A stretch of 64,000 bases of DNA from Pseudomonas hydrolytica (GCF_021495345.1 NZ_CP099397.1:2480001-2544000), one strand, 5' to 3'. Shown: positions 25,211-33,762, numbered from the stretch's first letter. A program made the numbers and translations. Notes: a model not told the origin generated them from the letters alone.

Positions 25211-26991
25211 CGAGCTGTCTCCAGCTGCTCCGGCCAATCGCGCTCCAACTGAGCTTGCTGCATGCCAGCAGGTAGTTCAGGCCCCAGATACTGCCCTCCC
25301 AGCGTCGCCACGTCGTGGGGGCCATTGATGCTGCTGACCCAGATTGGGGCTCCGGTGCCGCCGCTCAATGCTCGTAATGCGGCCTGAGAGACCATTGAAG
25401 CAATGTTCACCATTCCCAGAGAACCTCCTGGGATGAAACTCTCTCCACAGGCGGGAAGGGCGACAACGCCACCTTCCGGCCACTCGGTGAGCTTGTGCCT
25501 AAATTCACCGTTTTCTGTGAATAGGCCTCGAGCATCAAATGCACCCGATGGGGCAAGGAGCACATGCCCCACCTGCGTATGAGGTTCGCTCCAGGCCTGG
25601 AGTAGACCCCAGGATGTGCCATTCGACTTGGAGCTCCACAGAGCCACCTCTGACTGCCAATCCGCAGTGGTAACTACGACCAGATCCGCTTTATCAAATA
25701 CTTCGGGATTCTGGTACATCACCACTTCAGCGAAGTCTGCGAACGCAGCGACCTCCGTGGTAGGTAGGTCTTTGCGAATTCGCTCCTGAAGCGCTTCGGC
25801 CTTGGCCAGGCCTAGGTCATCGGCCCCGAGTACATGCCTGCCGAGATTCGCCGACACCAAGTAATCCGGGTCAATGAGTGTCAGATGCCCAACACCCGAG
25901 CGTGCCAACTGTAGGGCAACCGTGCTACCCAACGAGCCCACTCCAACACAAACTACGCGAGCCGCTTCCAGGTTCTGCGCCACACCGCTGAGGTCACGGG
26001 ACAAAATCTCTGTCCGATCCAGTACATCCAGGGTCGTTGCTCGGATCAGAACTGGGGGATGGCTGACTGCTACTGCTGGCCGGCGCCGAGCTGAACGCAG
26101 GTAAAACTTTGATCCTCGATCCAACTGCGGGCCGTACGCGCGAACGTTAAGGCAGTAGATCGGAGCACCGGCATCTCCCGGAAGCTCCAAAGCGATCCAG
26201 CGGTTAGGTAGTGAGCCACGCTCATTGAACCAAGCCAGCAGCTGCGCGCTGTCGCCAGGAGCAAGGTGTGGAATGAGCCATGTGAGCACTAACTCAGGGG
26301 CCGGAATGCGCAGGTTCGGATAACTCTGAAGCTTTGCGTAGAAGCCTGGCGTCTCGGGAGCACGCATCCTGGGGGATCTGCCAATCGTGCGTCTGCAGTG
26401 TCTTTTCAGTGATGACAGATCTGTTGCGAGCCAGACTGTTTCCTGGCCGGACGGCAACGCTTGTCGAGGATCGCTTAGACCAAACAGCTTCGAGGCAGCT
26501 TGAGGGCGATCCAGAAGAATAAGGTTTTGTAGAGACAGCCCCTGCTGCCTCGACCAGTAGGATGTGATTTCGCGCCGAAATTCGGCTTCCCGGGCAGCCG
26601 CGCATGACCCCATTTGGGACAAGCTCACGATCTTGCGTAACCGAGCAAGGCTATCCGACACCACGTATTCAGGGGTGCCCATCACTGGGCGCTCTTGGAA
26701 GCCATGCAGACAAAGCCCGACGTCCATGGCGTGGGGCCATATAAGCCATGGCGAAGGTTCGACAGTAAGCCTTAATCCGCCGCGGGGGAAATTCCTCGGA
26801 AAGCTAATACGTAGCCGACGCTCTGTGCCCGTATAGTCAACGGGCAAAGGAAAGTAATAACTCGCAGCTTCGTCAGCCCGTGTGGTCGCAGGCTGAAGCA
26901 GTGCAAGTGCGGCATCTTCGCCAAGAGCGCCTCGCAGCGCGGCTATGCCCCGCTGCAGAGGCGTCTCCATCTGATCAACCAAGACGCCCAA
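25207..26991 (-). CDS. cap2: CBASS Cap2, E2-E1 ubiquitin-transfer-like fusion
   Basis: A 594-residue protein with an N-terminal E2-like UBC fold, whose catalytic Cys is probably Cys94 (VGLCLHG), and a C-terminal ThiF/E1-like domain with a nucleotide-binding site GVGSLG (350-355) and the adenylation helix RHVLGADDLGLAK. Cys515 (LPACGES) fits the E1 transfer cysteine. Cap2 conjugates the CD-NTase C-terminus to cellular targets and so primes signalling. It overlaps the cdn gene by 17 bases and cap3 by 4, so all four genes are translationally coupled. Confidence 0.92.
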   Translation of the reverse strand: MGVLVDQMETPLQRGIAALRGALGEDAALALLQPATTRADEAASYYFPLPVDYTGTERRLRISFPRNFPRGGLRLTVEPSPWLIWPHAMDVGLCLHGFQERPVMGTPEYVVSDSLARLRKIVSLSQMGSCAAAREAEFRREITSYWSRQQGLSLQNLILLDRPQAASKLFGLSDPRQALPSGQETVWLATDLSSLKRHCRRTIGRSPRMRAPETPGFYAKLQSYPNLRIPAPELVLTWLIPHLAPGDSAQLLAWFNERGSLPNRWIALELPGDAGAPIYCLNVRAYGPQLDRGSKFYLRSARRRPAVAVSHPPVLIRATTLDVLDRTEILSRDLSGVAQNLEAARVVCVGVGSLGSTVALQLARSGVGHLTLIDPDYLVSANLGRHVLGADDLGLAKAEALQERIRKDLPTTEVAAFADFAEVVMYQNPEVFDKADLVVVTTADWQSEVALWSSKSNGTSWGLLQAWSEPHTQVGHVLLAPSGAFDARGLFTENGEFRHKLTEWPEGGVVALPACGESFIPGGSLGMVNIASMVSQAALRALSGGTGAPIWVSSINGPHDVATLGGQYLGPELPAGMQQAQLERDWPEQLETAR

Positions 26992-28228
26992 CTGGCTTCA
27001 CATCCTCTTGTGAATTCGCTGTTCCGCTGACACCGCCAAACAGTGCGCCCATCGATGTGGAGTTTCGGGTGGTTCCATCCGGGCGGCCTGGCATCGTCCA
27101 GTTGGACGGAATCTCGCCATTCACTGCCGAGATGAAGGCAGGGCCGATGCCAAAGTTTTCCTGAACTGCCTTGGCAAAGGCCTCTGCGGACTCGAAGCTC
27201 TCAAGCCCCATTGACACGGATGCGCTGGCATTCGAGTGCCAGTCTTGGAACGCCCGGCGGTAGCGATGTCCTTCACTCGGTCTATTCCATTTCTCCGCGA
27301 AGTTTTCACCGCTGTCGGCGGGGTTGCAGACCAAGCATTCGTTCCCGCGGTGTTTGACGTGATCTGGCATCCTCCGGACGATTTCGAGGATCGCGTCCAG
27401 CGGCCTTAGCGGCCTCGACTGAGACTCTTTCGCCACGTCCAGGTAGGCATGAGTGGCGAGTGTAGTGATGACTGCTGAAATAGGCCGGAAGCTCTCATTC
27501 TTGGTCCGAATGGCCCACTCATCCCGATGCCGCTTCAGCAGCTTGATCGTCGCCCGAAGTGGGTCTTGATCGAGGTACTCCTCATATTGAGGCAACGGAT
27601 CCTGAGTGGCGGCATCAAAGGCACGCTGACTTTTCGCGACAGCCAGGTGCTCCTCGAAGGAGATCGTCTGGGTAGAAGCGACCTGCAGCCAGTTAGAGTA
27701 GGGGATGGGGCTGCTCGCCTTCCATCCTGTCTCCCGATCTGGCACTTCCAGCTTACCTTCGCCATTGCCCTGAGAGTTCCCATTGATGGCACGCGCTGGC
27801 GTGACATCAATATGGAAGCCGGGGTTTTCGTCGGCATAGACGATCCGGATGCCGCGACGCAGCGGTTTGATTTCTTCCTGAACGCGGCTGCCGGCTCTGA
27901 ATCGCTCTTCGATAGCCTCCAGAATTGCTTGAGCGTCCGCCCCCTGAGCATGGGGAAGCCAAATGATCGCGTCCGCATCGATGGTGTCCAGATCCTCGGG
28001 AGCACCAGAAACGGGTTTAATCGTCGTCTTCAGGCGCATGGAGCCCTGAGGAAAAATATGTGCTCCTGCCAGTAGCGGATCGCTGGATGCATTAAGGATT
28101 TTCTGCAGTTGGGAGTATCGATCGCTGATCTTCTCGTACTGTGCTTCCGACAGCGAGATCTCCCGTGCTGCGCGGAGCAGAAAGTGTTCCCAGCTCCCGC
28201 GCTTGGTCTGTTCATTGCTCATGGACAT
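26975..28228 (-). CDS. CBASS CD-NTase (cGAS/DncV-like nucleotidyltransferase)
   Basis: A 417-residue signalling enzyme that makes a cyclic oligonucleotide on phage infection. The nucleotidyltransferase site is visible: Gly62-Ser63 (FPQGSMRL), Asp84 and Asp86 (TIDADAIIW) and Asp141 (HIDVTPA). The C-terminal end is disordered and finishes in Gly (VGRLG), as expected for a protein whose terminal Gly is linked to targets by Cap2. It is second in the operon, with a start overlapping the cap5 stop (ATGA). Clade (CdnD, CdnG or other) and the nucleotide product cannot be read from sequence. Confidence 0.92.
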   Translation of the reverse strand: MSMSNEQTKRGSWEHFLLRAAREISLSEAQYEKISDRYSQLQKILNASSDPLLAGAHIFPQGSMRLKTTIKPVSGAPEDLDTIDADAIIWLPHAQGADAQAILEAIEERFRAGSRVQEEIKPLRRGIRIVYADENPGFHIDVTPARAINGNSQGNGEGKLEVPDRETGWKASSPIPYSNWLQVASTQTISFEEHLAVAKSQRAFDAATQDPLPQYEEYLDQDPLRATIKLLKRHRDEWAIRTKNESFRPISAVITTLATHAYLDVAKESQSRPLRPLDAILEIVRRMPDHVKHRGNECLVCNPADSGENFAEKWNRPSEGHRYRRAFQDWHSNASASVSMGLESFESAEAFAKAVQENFGIGPAFISAVNGEIPSNWTMPGRPDGTTRNSTSMGALFGGVSGTANSQEDVKPVGRLG

Positions 28229-29403
28229 CAGCGGATCTCCTGGGCCGGGCGGCCCAACTGTAGTGTTGGCGTGAACCTGTTTTGGTTGTCTTTGTCTCGA
28301 TCGAAAATCAGGTAAGGGTGCCGATGTTGCGTGGTAAGCAAGGCACCGAATTCAATTGCCAACGCAGCTGGGATGGCTGCAAACACATGAATTGTGTCCG
28401 CCGTCGCGGCCTCAAGTCGGCTCAAGTGCATTTGTAGGGCGTCGCGAAAAGCGTGAATCACGCGACGGTTCTGAACCATCGCGTAACTCGGTTCTGGGAT
28501 GCTTAACTCTGCGATACGTGCGCCAGGTAGTGCCTCCTCGACGTCGCGAAGCGGGACCTGAGCGGAGATAGACAGCACCAGTGCAAGCTGGCCATCCCCA
28601 TCCACAGGGGGGCGGAACAAAAACTCCGGTGGCTCAGCTGACTGATTAGGCCAACGTAGCTGATGCTCGCGGTTGAACGAGAAGAGCAGGCGCTTGGAGC
28701 GATCGCCTAAGGACTGTCCCAGCATCATCAGCGCTGGGATATCTGCCAATCCCACCACGGCCAACGTAGGGGAGTCCCCATAGGCTCCTCCACGACGCCT
28801 TAGCTGCTGCTCTAACTCGTGCTGAACGCTGTCCTGGATGCTCTGCCAGTAGTGGGCATCCCTGCCACGATGACTGGGGGCCGGAAAAGTAATCTTGATG
28901 GCATGATCGAATGCAGTTAGTCCCTCTGCGGACATCGCAACCAACAGATCACGAATAGGGATATCGTTGATCGTCGCGAAATGCTGACTCTGCACAATCA
29001 GCGGAATGGCTCTGCCGCCGTCAGGCGTGGTTGCCGCAAGCCGGACTCGCTCCAGATAAGCCTGGTGCAGGCCACTTAGATCGCTTTCCGGGTATCCGTC
29101 AGCATCGCGATCGATTTTGTCGTGGCAGCCTGGGCAGAGAAGCATGAGATTAGCCGGGTCATTGGTAAGCGACTCGGCCTTGGCTTCATTATGGTCAGTT
29201 TTGCCTCTCGGGCCCTTCGGGCTAGCGGGCAGGATGTGAGCTACCTCGCCCCATTTCATGGGCTTTCCTGCACGATAGTCGTACATGAGGTCGGTGCCGC
29301 ACAGCTCACAATGACCAGCAGCCTGGGTCCACACGACGCGCTTTGTCACGTCGTCAGTGTCGTAACGACCGGTGGCAGGATTGGCTTTTTCTTGTTTTCC
29401 CAC
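28228..29403 (-). CDS. cap5: CBASS Cap5 effector, HNH endonuclease-SAVED
   Basis: A 391-residue effector. The N-terminal HNH nuclease has zinc cysteines Cys32/Cys35 and Cys90/Cys93 and active-site His56, Asn85 and His94 (AHILP, NLMLLCPGCH). The C-terminal SAVED domain (about 150-391) binds the cyclic nucleotide and triggers DNA degradation and abortive infection. It is the first gene of the operon cap5-cdn-cap2-cap3. Its promoter must lie in 29404-29652, where no regulator gene is present. Length fits the family. Confidence 0.92.
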   Translation of the reverse strand: MGKQEKANPATGRYDTDDVTKRVVWTQAAGHCELCGTDLMYDYRAGKPMKWGEVAHILPASPKGPRGKTDHNEAKAESLTNDPANLMLLCPGCHDKIDRDADGYPESDLSGLHQAYLERVRLAATTPDGGRAIPLIVQSQHFATINDIPIRDLLVAMSAEGLTAFDHAIKITFPAPSHRGRDAHYWQSIQDSVQHELEQQLRRRGGAYGDSPTLAVVGLADIPALMMLGQSLGDRSKRLLFSFNREHQLRWPNQSAEPPEFLFRPPVDGDGQLALVLSISAQVPLRDVEEALPGARIAELSIPEPSYAMVQNRRVIHAFRDALQMHLSRLEAATADTIHVFAAIPAALAIEFGALLTTQHRHPYLIFDRDKDNQNRFTPTLQLGRPAQEIR

Positions 29404-29652
29404 TAGGCCTCCTCAAGGCATCTGGATCGCTGATGCGTACTGGCTCTTTGAGATCAAGTGAGGTCGCAAAACCGGATTTCAAGGGGAGGGAAGCGAAGCG
29501 GCTAAAATATGATCTTGTCGCGCTTAGAGGGGTTGAGCTTCGCCCGGAGGTAACTATTGAAAACAGGGAGCAAATCGATCCCACGCTTTCTCGAGCCGTA
29601 GTAGTAATTTGCACAAACTAACAGCGCCAAGAGGCTGAACGGAGCCCAACTA

Positions 29653-30393
29653 ATGAAAAGTCCGGTGTTCCACAAGCCCTATCTTCTACTTGAGCTTGCC
29701 CCTGACCGACGCAAGCGCAAGCGCCAACTGGGAAGGATAGTGACTGACGTTCCGCTTCGTTCTGAAGGAAGGTCTTCGGACCATACCGAGATCTACTCAA
29801 TCATCTGGATGCTTCGGACTGACTGCCCCGAACAGATGCAGCCGATCAAGGTGGTTCACTCGGACCGTCCAGATATTCAACTTCAGTGCGCAAACTTAAC
29901 GATTGGGATCGAAATCACCGAGGCCGTTTCCAGTAACAACGCCAGCATGGATCGGTTGCGCGAGACAGAACCGCATCTGTGGCGAACACCTGATGACGAT
30001 ATCGCCATCTTCTTTCCGCGCAGGGCCGGCGTGGGCGAGGACAAGCTCACAGCCAAAGCCCAACGCCAACTGATACGGGACAATCAACCCGGTGAGCCAT
30101 GGTGCGGCAATGGCGCCGAGAGCTGGGCCGAAGCGATGGCATACTTCGTGTCGAAGAAGATTAAGAAAGCAGATGGTTACGCCCGATTCGATCAGAATTG
30201 GTTGCTTATCTATGACAACTGGAATGAGCCTAGCCGCCGAGTTGAATTGGCGGACGCCGTTCTTGACCGCATATTCCAGTCGGAGGGAGTCTTCAACACC
30301 TTCGACAGGGTAATGATCCAAGATGGCCATTCCCTAGCGAGTTTCTGCGCATCAGGCATTCGCAGGCAGCGGAGGCCCCGGCACGGCAGATAA
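29653..30393 (+). CDS. Unknown protein, possible restriction-endonuclease-like fold
   Basis: A 246-residue protein, divergent from the CBASS operon. The central segment RPDIQLQCANLTIGIEITEA resembles a degenerate PD-(D/E)xK nuclease core: PD, then about 13 residues, then ExT on a beta strand. The lysine is missing, so this is only suggestive. A second conserved-looking block is WLLIYDNWNEP. GGAG lies 8 bases before the ATG. Its position next to CBASS suggests accessory or separate defence cargo. No confident family. Confidence 0.55.
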   Translation: MKSPVFHKPYLLLELAPDRRKRKRQLGRIVTDVPLRSEGRSSDHTEIYSIIWMLRTDCPEQMQPIKVVHSDRPDIQLQCANLTIGIEITEAVSSNNASMDRLRETEPHLWRTPDDDIAIFFPRRAGVGEDKLTAKAQRQLIRDNQPGEPWCGNGAESWAEAMAYFVSKKIKKADGYARFDQNWLLIYDNWNEPSRRVELADAVLDRIFQSEGVFNTFDRVMIQDGHSLASFCASGIRRQRRPRHGR

Positions 30394-30423
30394 CTGAGCC
30401 GTCGACCTCACCAGAGGGTTGTC

Positions 30424-30813
30424 ATGATGAAGAAGCTTATTGAGCAAATTGGACTGCCCCAGAGCCATTACAACCTGCACCTAGCGATCAAGGCGGGACT
30501 CCCCGCTGAGCTAACCGCTCGTCTGGGTGAGGTGCTGGATGTTGATTCCGGCACCGTAGCAGGCTGGATCGGAAAGGTTCCGGAGGCCTCCCTCATGACC
30601 CCTGCTGAGGGCGATGCGTTTTGCCGACTCGCGGACTTGGCCGACGTGCTGATCAACGTGCTGGAGGCAGATCACGCCGCAGCGACTCGCTGGCTCACGT
30701 CGCCTAATATCGCGTTAGGAAACCTGCAGCCCGTTTCCCTGCTGAGCACCGAGGTCGGTGGGCGGGCTGCACGCCAAGTGTTGCTTGCTATCGAGCATGG
30801 TCTGCCGGCCTGA
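30424..30813 (+). CDS. Xre/MbcA/ParS-type antitoxin (DUF2384), orphan
   Basis: A 129-residue protein with an N-terminal helical DNA-binding part (HYNLHLAIKAGLPAELTARLGEVLDV) and a C-terminal toxin-binding domain ending VGGRAARQVLLAIEHGLPA, as in antitoxins of RES-Xre (Xre-MbcA-ParS) systems. The RES toxin gene that normally follows is absent: the 400 bases downstream hold no RES-like frame. Either the toxin was lost or the gene works alone as a regulator. It starts 30 bases after the preceding gene, perhaps in one transcript. Confidence 0.75.
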   Translation: MMKKLIEQIGLPQSHYNLHLAIKAGLPAELTARLGEVLDVDSGTVAGWIGKVPEASLMTPAEGDAFCRLADLADVLINVLEADHAAATRWLTSPNIALGNLQPVSLLSTEVGGRAARQVLLAIEHGLPA

Positions 30814-31215
30814 CTGAAGGTCATCTTCAAGCAGGCCTTGGCAGCGGAGCTCTGCATCCAGTGGAGTCACCAGCGGCCACCGATCATGAATCCAGGCGTA
30901 CTCCGCCGGCGGGTCTGAGCCAGCGCGGAGAGGTGACCTCAGACCTATTCACTTCGGGGCCGCGCCCAGGTGCCGAAAAGCTGATGGCAGTGATCCAGCA
31001 TCAACGAGCGGGAAGGGCGGGACGCTGTGCGTTTTGGCCGAGTGTCGAAGAAGCCGAAGCGGGCGATGCGACGTGACATGTTGAGCCCGCGCTATACAAC
31101 TTGTTGGGACGAGCTAATTGGCGTGCAAGGGTAATTTCGCTTGTCAACGAGGTGCTGGTGATCATGACCGAGTTGGGTGAAACTCACTGCATCCGGCTTT
31201 CTGGGGGAGATGGTA
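30814..31215. other. Non-coding stretch after the orphan antitoxin
   Basis: About 400 bases where a RES toxin would be expected. All frames are broken by stops; the only open stretch (30861-31076, 71 codons) has no ribosome site or family resemblance. No terminator with a T-tail was seen. The region may be a decayed toxin gene, but no recognisable remnant supports that. Confidence 0.45.
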
Positions 31216-31473
31216 ATGACAATGCCAGATGAGCGCTCACGCGCGGTGGTACAAACCCGGGATTTCCTCGTCAAGTTGTCGCGGGATAGCAGCCTGCCCG
31301 AGCAGGTGCGGGACGATGCAAAGTTTCTGTTGCGCCACTTCCCTTCGCGAGATGACGTAATCCTGGCCGGGAGGATAGAAGAACAATCGGAGACCTTGCC
31401 ATTGGGGACTATGGGACCAGTCTTCAGCTCCACATTCAAAGAGTTCGTTCCGACTTCTGCCGGCCAGAAATGA
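31216..31473 (+). CDS. BPSL0761-family protein
   Basis: An 85-residue protein with the BPSL0761 signature: MTMPDERSRAVVQTRDFL near the N-terminus, then LLRHFPSRDDV and RIEE. Function unknown; the family is common on mobile DNA and phage-like regions of proteobacteria. GGGGGAG lies 6 bases before the ATG at 31216, which is preferred to the upstream starts in the same frame. It is followed by a GC-rich hairpin. Confidence 0.75.
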   Translation: MTMPDERSRAVVQTRDFLVKLSRDSSLPEQVRDDAKFLLRHFPSRDDVILAGRIEEQSETLPLGTMGPVFSSTFKEFVPTSAGQK

Positions 31474-31476
31474 TAA

Positions 31477-31497
31477 AGGCGGCCTTAGGGGCCGCCT
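31477..31497 (+). terminator. Hairpin after BPSL0761 gene
   Basis: An 8-bp stem AGGCGGCC / GGCCGCCT with a 5-base loop directly after the stop codon; no T-run follows, so termination strength is uncertain. Confidence 0.55.
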
Positions 31498-31588
31498 CGA
31501 ACCAAGTTTCATCACCGGTACAACGCCCGGGAGAGGAAGCTCTTGGGCTGCGCGTATAGGATAGCTGTCAGGGCGTCGTGAAACTAGG

Positions 31589-31822
31589 TTATTTCGCAGG
31601 GGGCTTCGAAGCGGAACCGTCCCACATGCTCACAAGCTCATCTATACGATCTGGAATCTGCGGCGAGTTGCTGAGCACGATACAGCGGGCGGAGCCGACA
31701 TATTCTTCGATGAGATAGAGGCTGTCTCCGACGTCAACACCCAGCTCCTGGAGCACCTCATCGGGGATACGAATGGCTCCATCGCCATCCCAGTCTTCGA
31801 TTACCACCTGCACGGACTTCAT
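31589..31822 (-). CDS. AbrB/MazE-type antitoxin-like DNA-binding protein
   Basis: A 77-residue protein with the swapped-hairpin AbrB fold: VQVVIEDWDGDGAIRIPDEVLQELGVDVGDSLYL matches MazE/SpoVT N-termini. Such proteins bind DNA and often neutralise a toxin. It lies 13 bases downstream of the XRE gene on the same strand, and no MazF/PIN toxin is next to it. It may act with the XRE protein or be an orphan antitoxin. Confidence 0.8.
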   Translation of the reverse strand: MKSVQVVIEDWDGDGAIRIPDEVLQELGVDVGDSLYLIEEYVGSARCIVLSNSPQIPDRIDELVSMWDGSASKPPAK

Positions 31823-31835
31823 CTAGGTATATCTC

Positions 31836-32117
31836 TCACCGGCTTCCCTTTAGGCTCGTGATTTCTCGTTGGATCTTTTTCAGCAGCTCATCAGGCTTCA
31901 GTCCAGGCGTCTGCTTTTGATATGCCAGAACCAGCAGGGTCAGAGGATGAATGCCGACCACTTCGGCGATCTGCTCAACCTTTTCGATGGATGGCTTCCA
32001 CTTGCCACGCTCGATCGCGCTGATGTAGCTCTGGCTGGGCCCCAAGCCTTCCTGAGGCAGCTCCTTCGAATTTCGCAGATTCTTGATCACCAGACCAAGG
32101 GCTTCGTTGAGTTCCAT
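31836..32117 (-). CDS. XRE-family transcriptional regulator
   Basis: A 93-residue helix-turn-helix protein: LGLVIKNLRNSKELPQEGLGPSQSYISAIERGKWKPSIEKVEQIAEVVG is the five-helix XRE/Cro fold, followed by a short basic tail. ATG 32117 replaces a TTG at 32132. It is divergent from the 145-aa gene, with a perfect palindrome (32171-32182) in between, so it probably represses both promoters. Confidence 0.85.
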   Translation of the reverse strand: MELNEALGLVIKNLRNSKELPQEGLGPSQSYISAIERGKWKPSIEKVEQIAEVVGIHPLTLLVLAYQKQTPGLKPDELLKKIQREITSLKGSR

Positions 32118-32170
32118 TTTGCTGTCTCGCAAAAGGAACGATGAAGCCTTTTTAGCGCCTCTGGGGCTAT

Positions 32171-32182
32171 GCTATATATAGC
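32171..32182. promoter_or_regulatory. Palindromic operator, probable XRE target
   Basis: Perfect 12-bp palindrome GCTATATATAGC between divergent genes 32117(-) and 32201(+). With outer bases it is nearly palindromic over 18 bp (TAT-GCTATATATAGC-TTA). It lies about 20 bases before the plus-strand start and about 55 before the XRE start, as expected for autoregulation. Confidence 0.65.
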
Positions 32183-32200
32183 TTAAAAGAGGGTGTGCTG

Positions 32201-32638
32201 ATGTTTATCACGTACAGGCGCGCTGAAATCGCGTATCCGCCGCTGCTGGGAGAGGGCACCCAAATGTGGCGATTCGTCGAATTCGAGGAGCATCGTCCTT
32301 GGTTCTACGTGATGATCAACCGGCGCCAGAAGGCATCAGCATGGAGAACGATGCTTCTCATTCCCTCAGAAGAAGAGCTCGAAGACATGCTGAAGAGGCG
32401 CGCAGCTGGGACGCTGATCGAAGCGGTCCAGGTTGTACTGCCAGCCCGTCTGAATGGATCCAATGACTGGACGATGGAGAGGCTCATAGAGCTGGTCAGG
32501 GTCTATGACCAGGACGAGCGAATCTTGGGTTATGACTTCACTACAGCTTCAGGCCATACGTATTCTCAGAGAGAATGTGGGCACACGCTGGATGCAGCTA
32601 AACATCAGGTTTATAGCTCCTCAATGTGTTCTGCCTGA
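32201..32638 (+). CDS. Unknown protein (145 aa), divergent from XRE gene
   Basis: A 145-residue soluble protein beginning MFITYRRAEIAYPPLLGEG, with a Trp/Arg-rich N-terminal part and a middle segment AWRTMLLIPSEEELEDMLKRR. No cysteine motif apart from a late CGHTLDAAKH. No family recognised. GAGGG lies upstream of the ATG, and the start is separated from the palindromic operator by about 20 bases, so it is probably repressed by the XRE protein. It could be the toxin-like partner of that module, but nothing in the sequence shows it. Confidence 0.5.
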   Translation: MFITYRRAEIAYPPLLGEGTQMWRFVEFEEHRPWFYVMINRRQKASAWRTMLLIPSEEELEDMLKRRAAGTLIEAVQVVLPARLNGSNDWTMERLIELVRVYDQDERILGYDFTTASGHTYSQRECGHTLDAAKHQVYSSSMCSA

Positions 32639-32724
32639 TTGTGCCGGGAGCGGTTGGGCTGGCAGAGAGATTTCTCTCCATGGACGCAGAGGTGATGCTT
32701 CTAGCCCATTGGCGGTAAGTCAGC

Positions 32725-33330
32725 ATGAAACGACTTAACGAGTTGATCCTGGAAACTAGTCAGCGCTTTCCAGAGGGAGAAGTGCTTACCCCGGAACGAT
32801 TCCTGAGTTTGGGGAGCCGTGCTGCCGTATCGCGATGTCTGTCCCGCTTGGTGCAACGTGGCTGCCTGATCAGGGTCTCGCACGGGATCTATGTGATGCC
32901 AATAGCCACAAAATTCGGTCCACCTGACTTCCGTCCTCCAGCACCCTACAAGGTTATTCAATCGCTAGCAGCTGTCACGAACGAAGTCATTGTTCGGCAC
33001 GGGGCTTATGTAGCGAATGCGCTAGGTCTAACGACTCAGATGCCTTTGCGCGAAATTTTCCTCACCAATGGTCACGCCCGCACGCTTCAGTTTGGTGCTT
33101 ATCAGGTTGAAATCAGGTGCGCGCCGGCATGGCTAATGTCGCTTGGAGCGACGCTGGCTGGGGATGCAGCTCGAGCGCTGGCATGGATCGACGCGCCCTT
33201 TGCAATGCAGGCCGCGGCGAAACTTCACGCCTTGCTGCCCGATAGCGAATGGCTGGCGTTAACGTCGGCACAAGGATCTATGCCGGAGTGGATGGCTGAT
33301 GCAATCTGCGCTCAGTCGAATCGCGCTTGA
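32725..33330 (+). CDS. AbiEi-like wHTH antitoxin-type protein (DUF6088)
   Basis: A 201-residue protein. The N-terminal winged-helix domain (LTPERFLSLGSRAAVSRCLSRLVQRGCLIRVSHGIYVMP) and the following helical domain (ALAWIDAPFAMQAAAKLHALLPD) match DUF6088/AbiEi-type antitoxins of type IV toxin-antitoxin systems. The AbiEii nucleotidyltransferase partner is missing. Part of its 3' end is present again, decayed, at 43665-43850. Start ATG follows GGCGGTAAG, a weak site. Confidence 0.75.
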   Translation: MKRLNELILETSQRFPEGEVLTPERFLSLGSRAAVSRCLSRLVQRGCLIRVSHGIYVMPIATKFGPPDFRPPAPYKVIQSLAAVTNEVIVRHGAYVANALGLTTQMPLREIFLTNGHARTLQFGAYQVEIRCAPAWLMSLGATLAGDAARALAWIDAPFAMQAAAKLHALLPDSEWLALTSAQGSMPEWMADAICAQSNRA

Positions 33331-33590
33331 TCCGTTGAGCCCGCTCCCAGTACGACGCCGCTCTGACTGATTTTTCCTAGCTGCTGACCTCGGCGACGGG
33401 GCAATCGGACAGCATCAGTTTAGACGTCCAGAGGGGGATTCTATAATCGCTCTATAATTAACTATAAAGCCCACTCTAGAGCACCTGTCGGCGTCCAAGT
33501 TTTTCGCCGGATTTTCTAGCAGCTGGTGTCTTCCTCATGAGACAGGCGTCTGTGCTTGTCTGGTTGTTCAGCGCATGATGCTCTGCGCGA

Positions 33591-33711
33591 TCATGCCCCA
33601 TAGAGCCTTGGAAACTTCATGTGGAAGCTGGTGATGCCCTCGGCCGAGGTGCACCAGATCCGCCCTCCGTGGGACTCGACGATCGATCTAGTGATCGCCA
33701 GCCCAAGACTC
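33591..33711 (-). pseudogene. 3' remnant of heavy-metal sensor histidine kinase
   Basis: On the minus strand the sequence translates to LGLAITRSIVESHGGRIWCTS, then AEGITSFHMKFPR and a stop, which is the C-terminal ATP-binding G2/G3 end of a CopS/CzcS-type kinase. It closely resembles the end of the intact CopS at 43868 (LGLAITRSIIEAHKGRIWCTS). No upstream kinase sequence remains. It marks one edge of the arsenic block. Confidence 0.85.
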
Positions 33712-33762
33712 AACCATATGGATGCGCCGTAAAATACTAAAAGCCACCCTGGCTGGAGAGGG

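Noticed and set aside
30861..31076. A 71-codon frame after the orphan antitoxin
   Set aside because: No ribosome site, no family features; judged non-coding.
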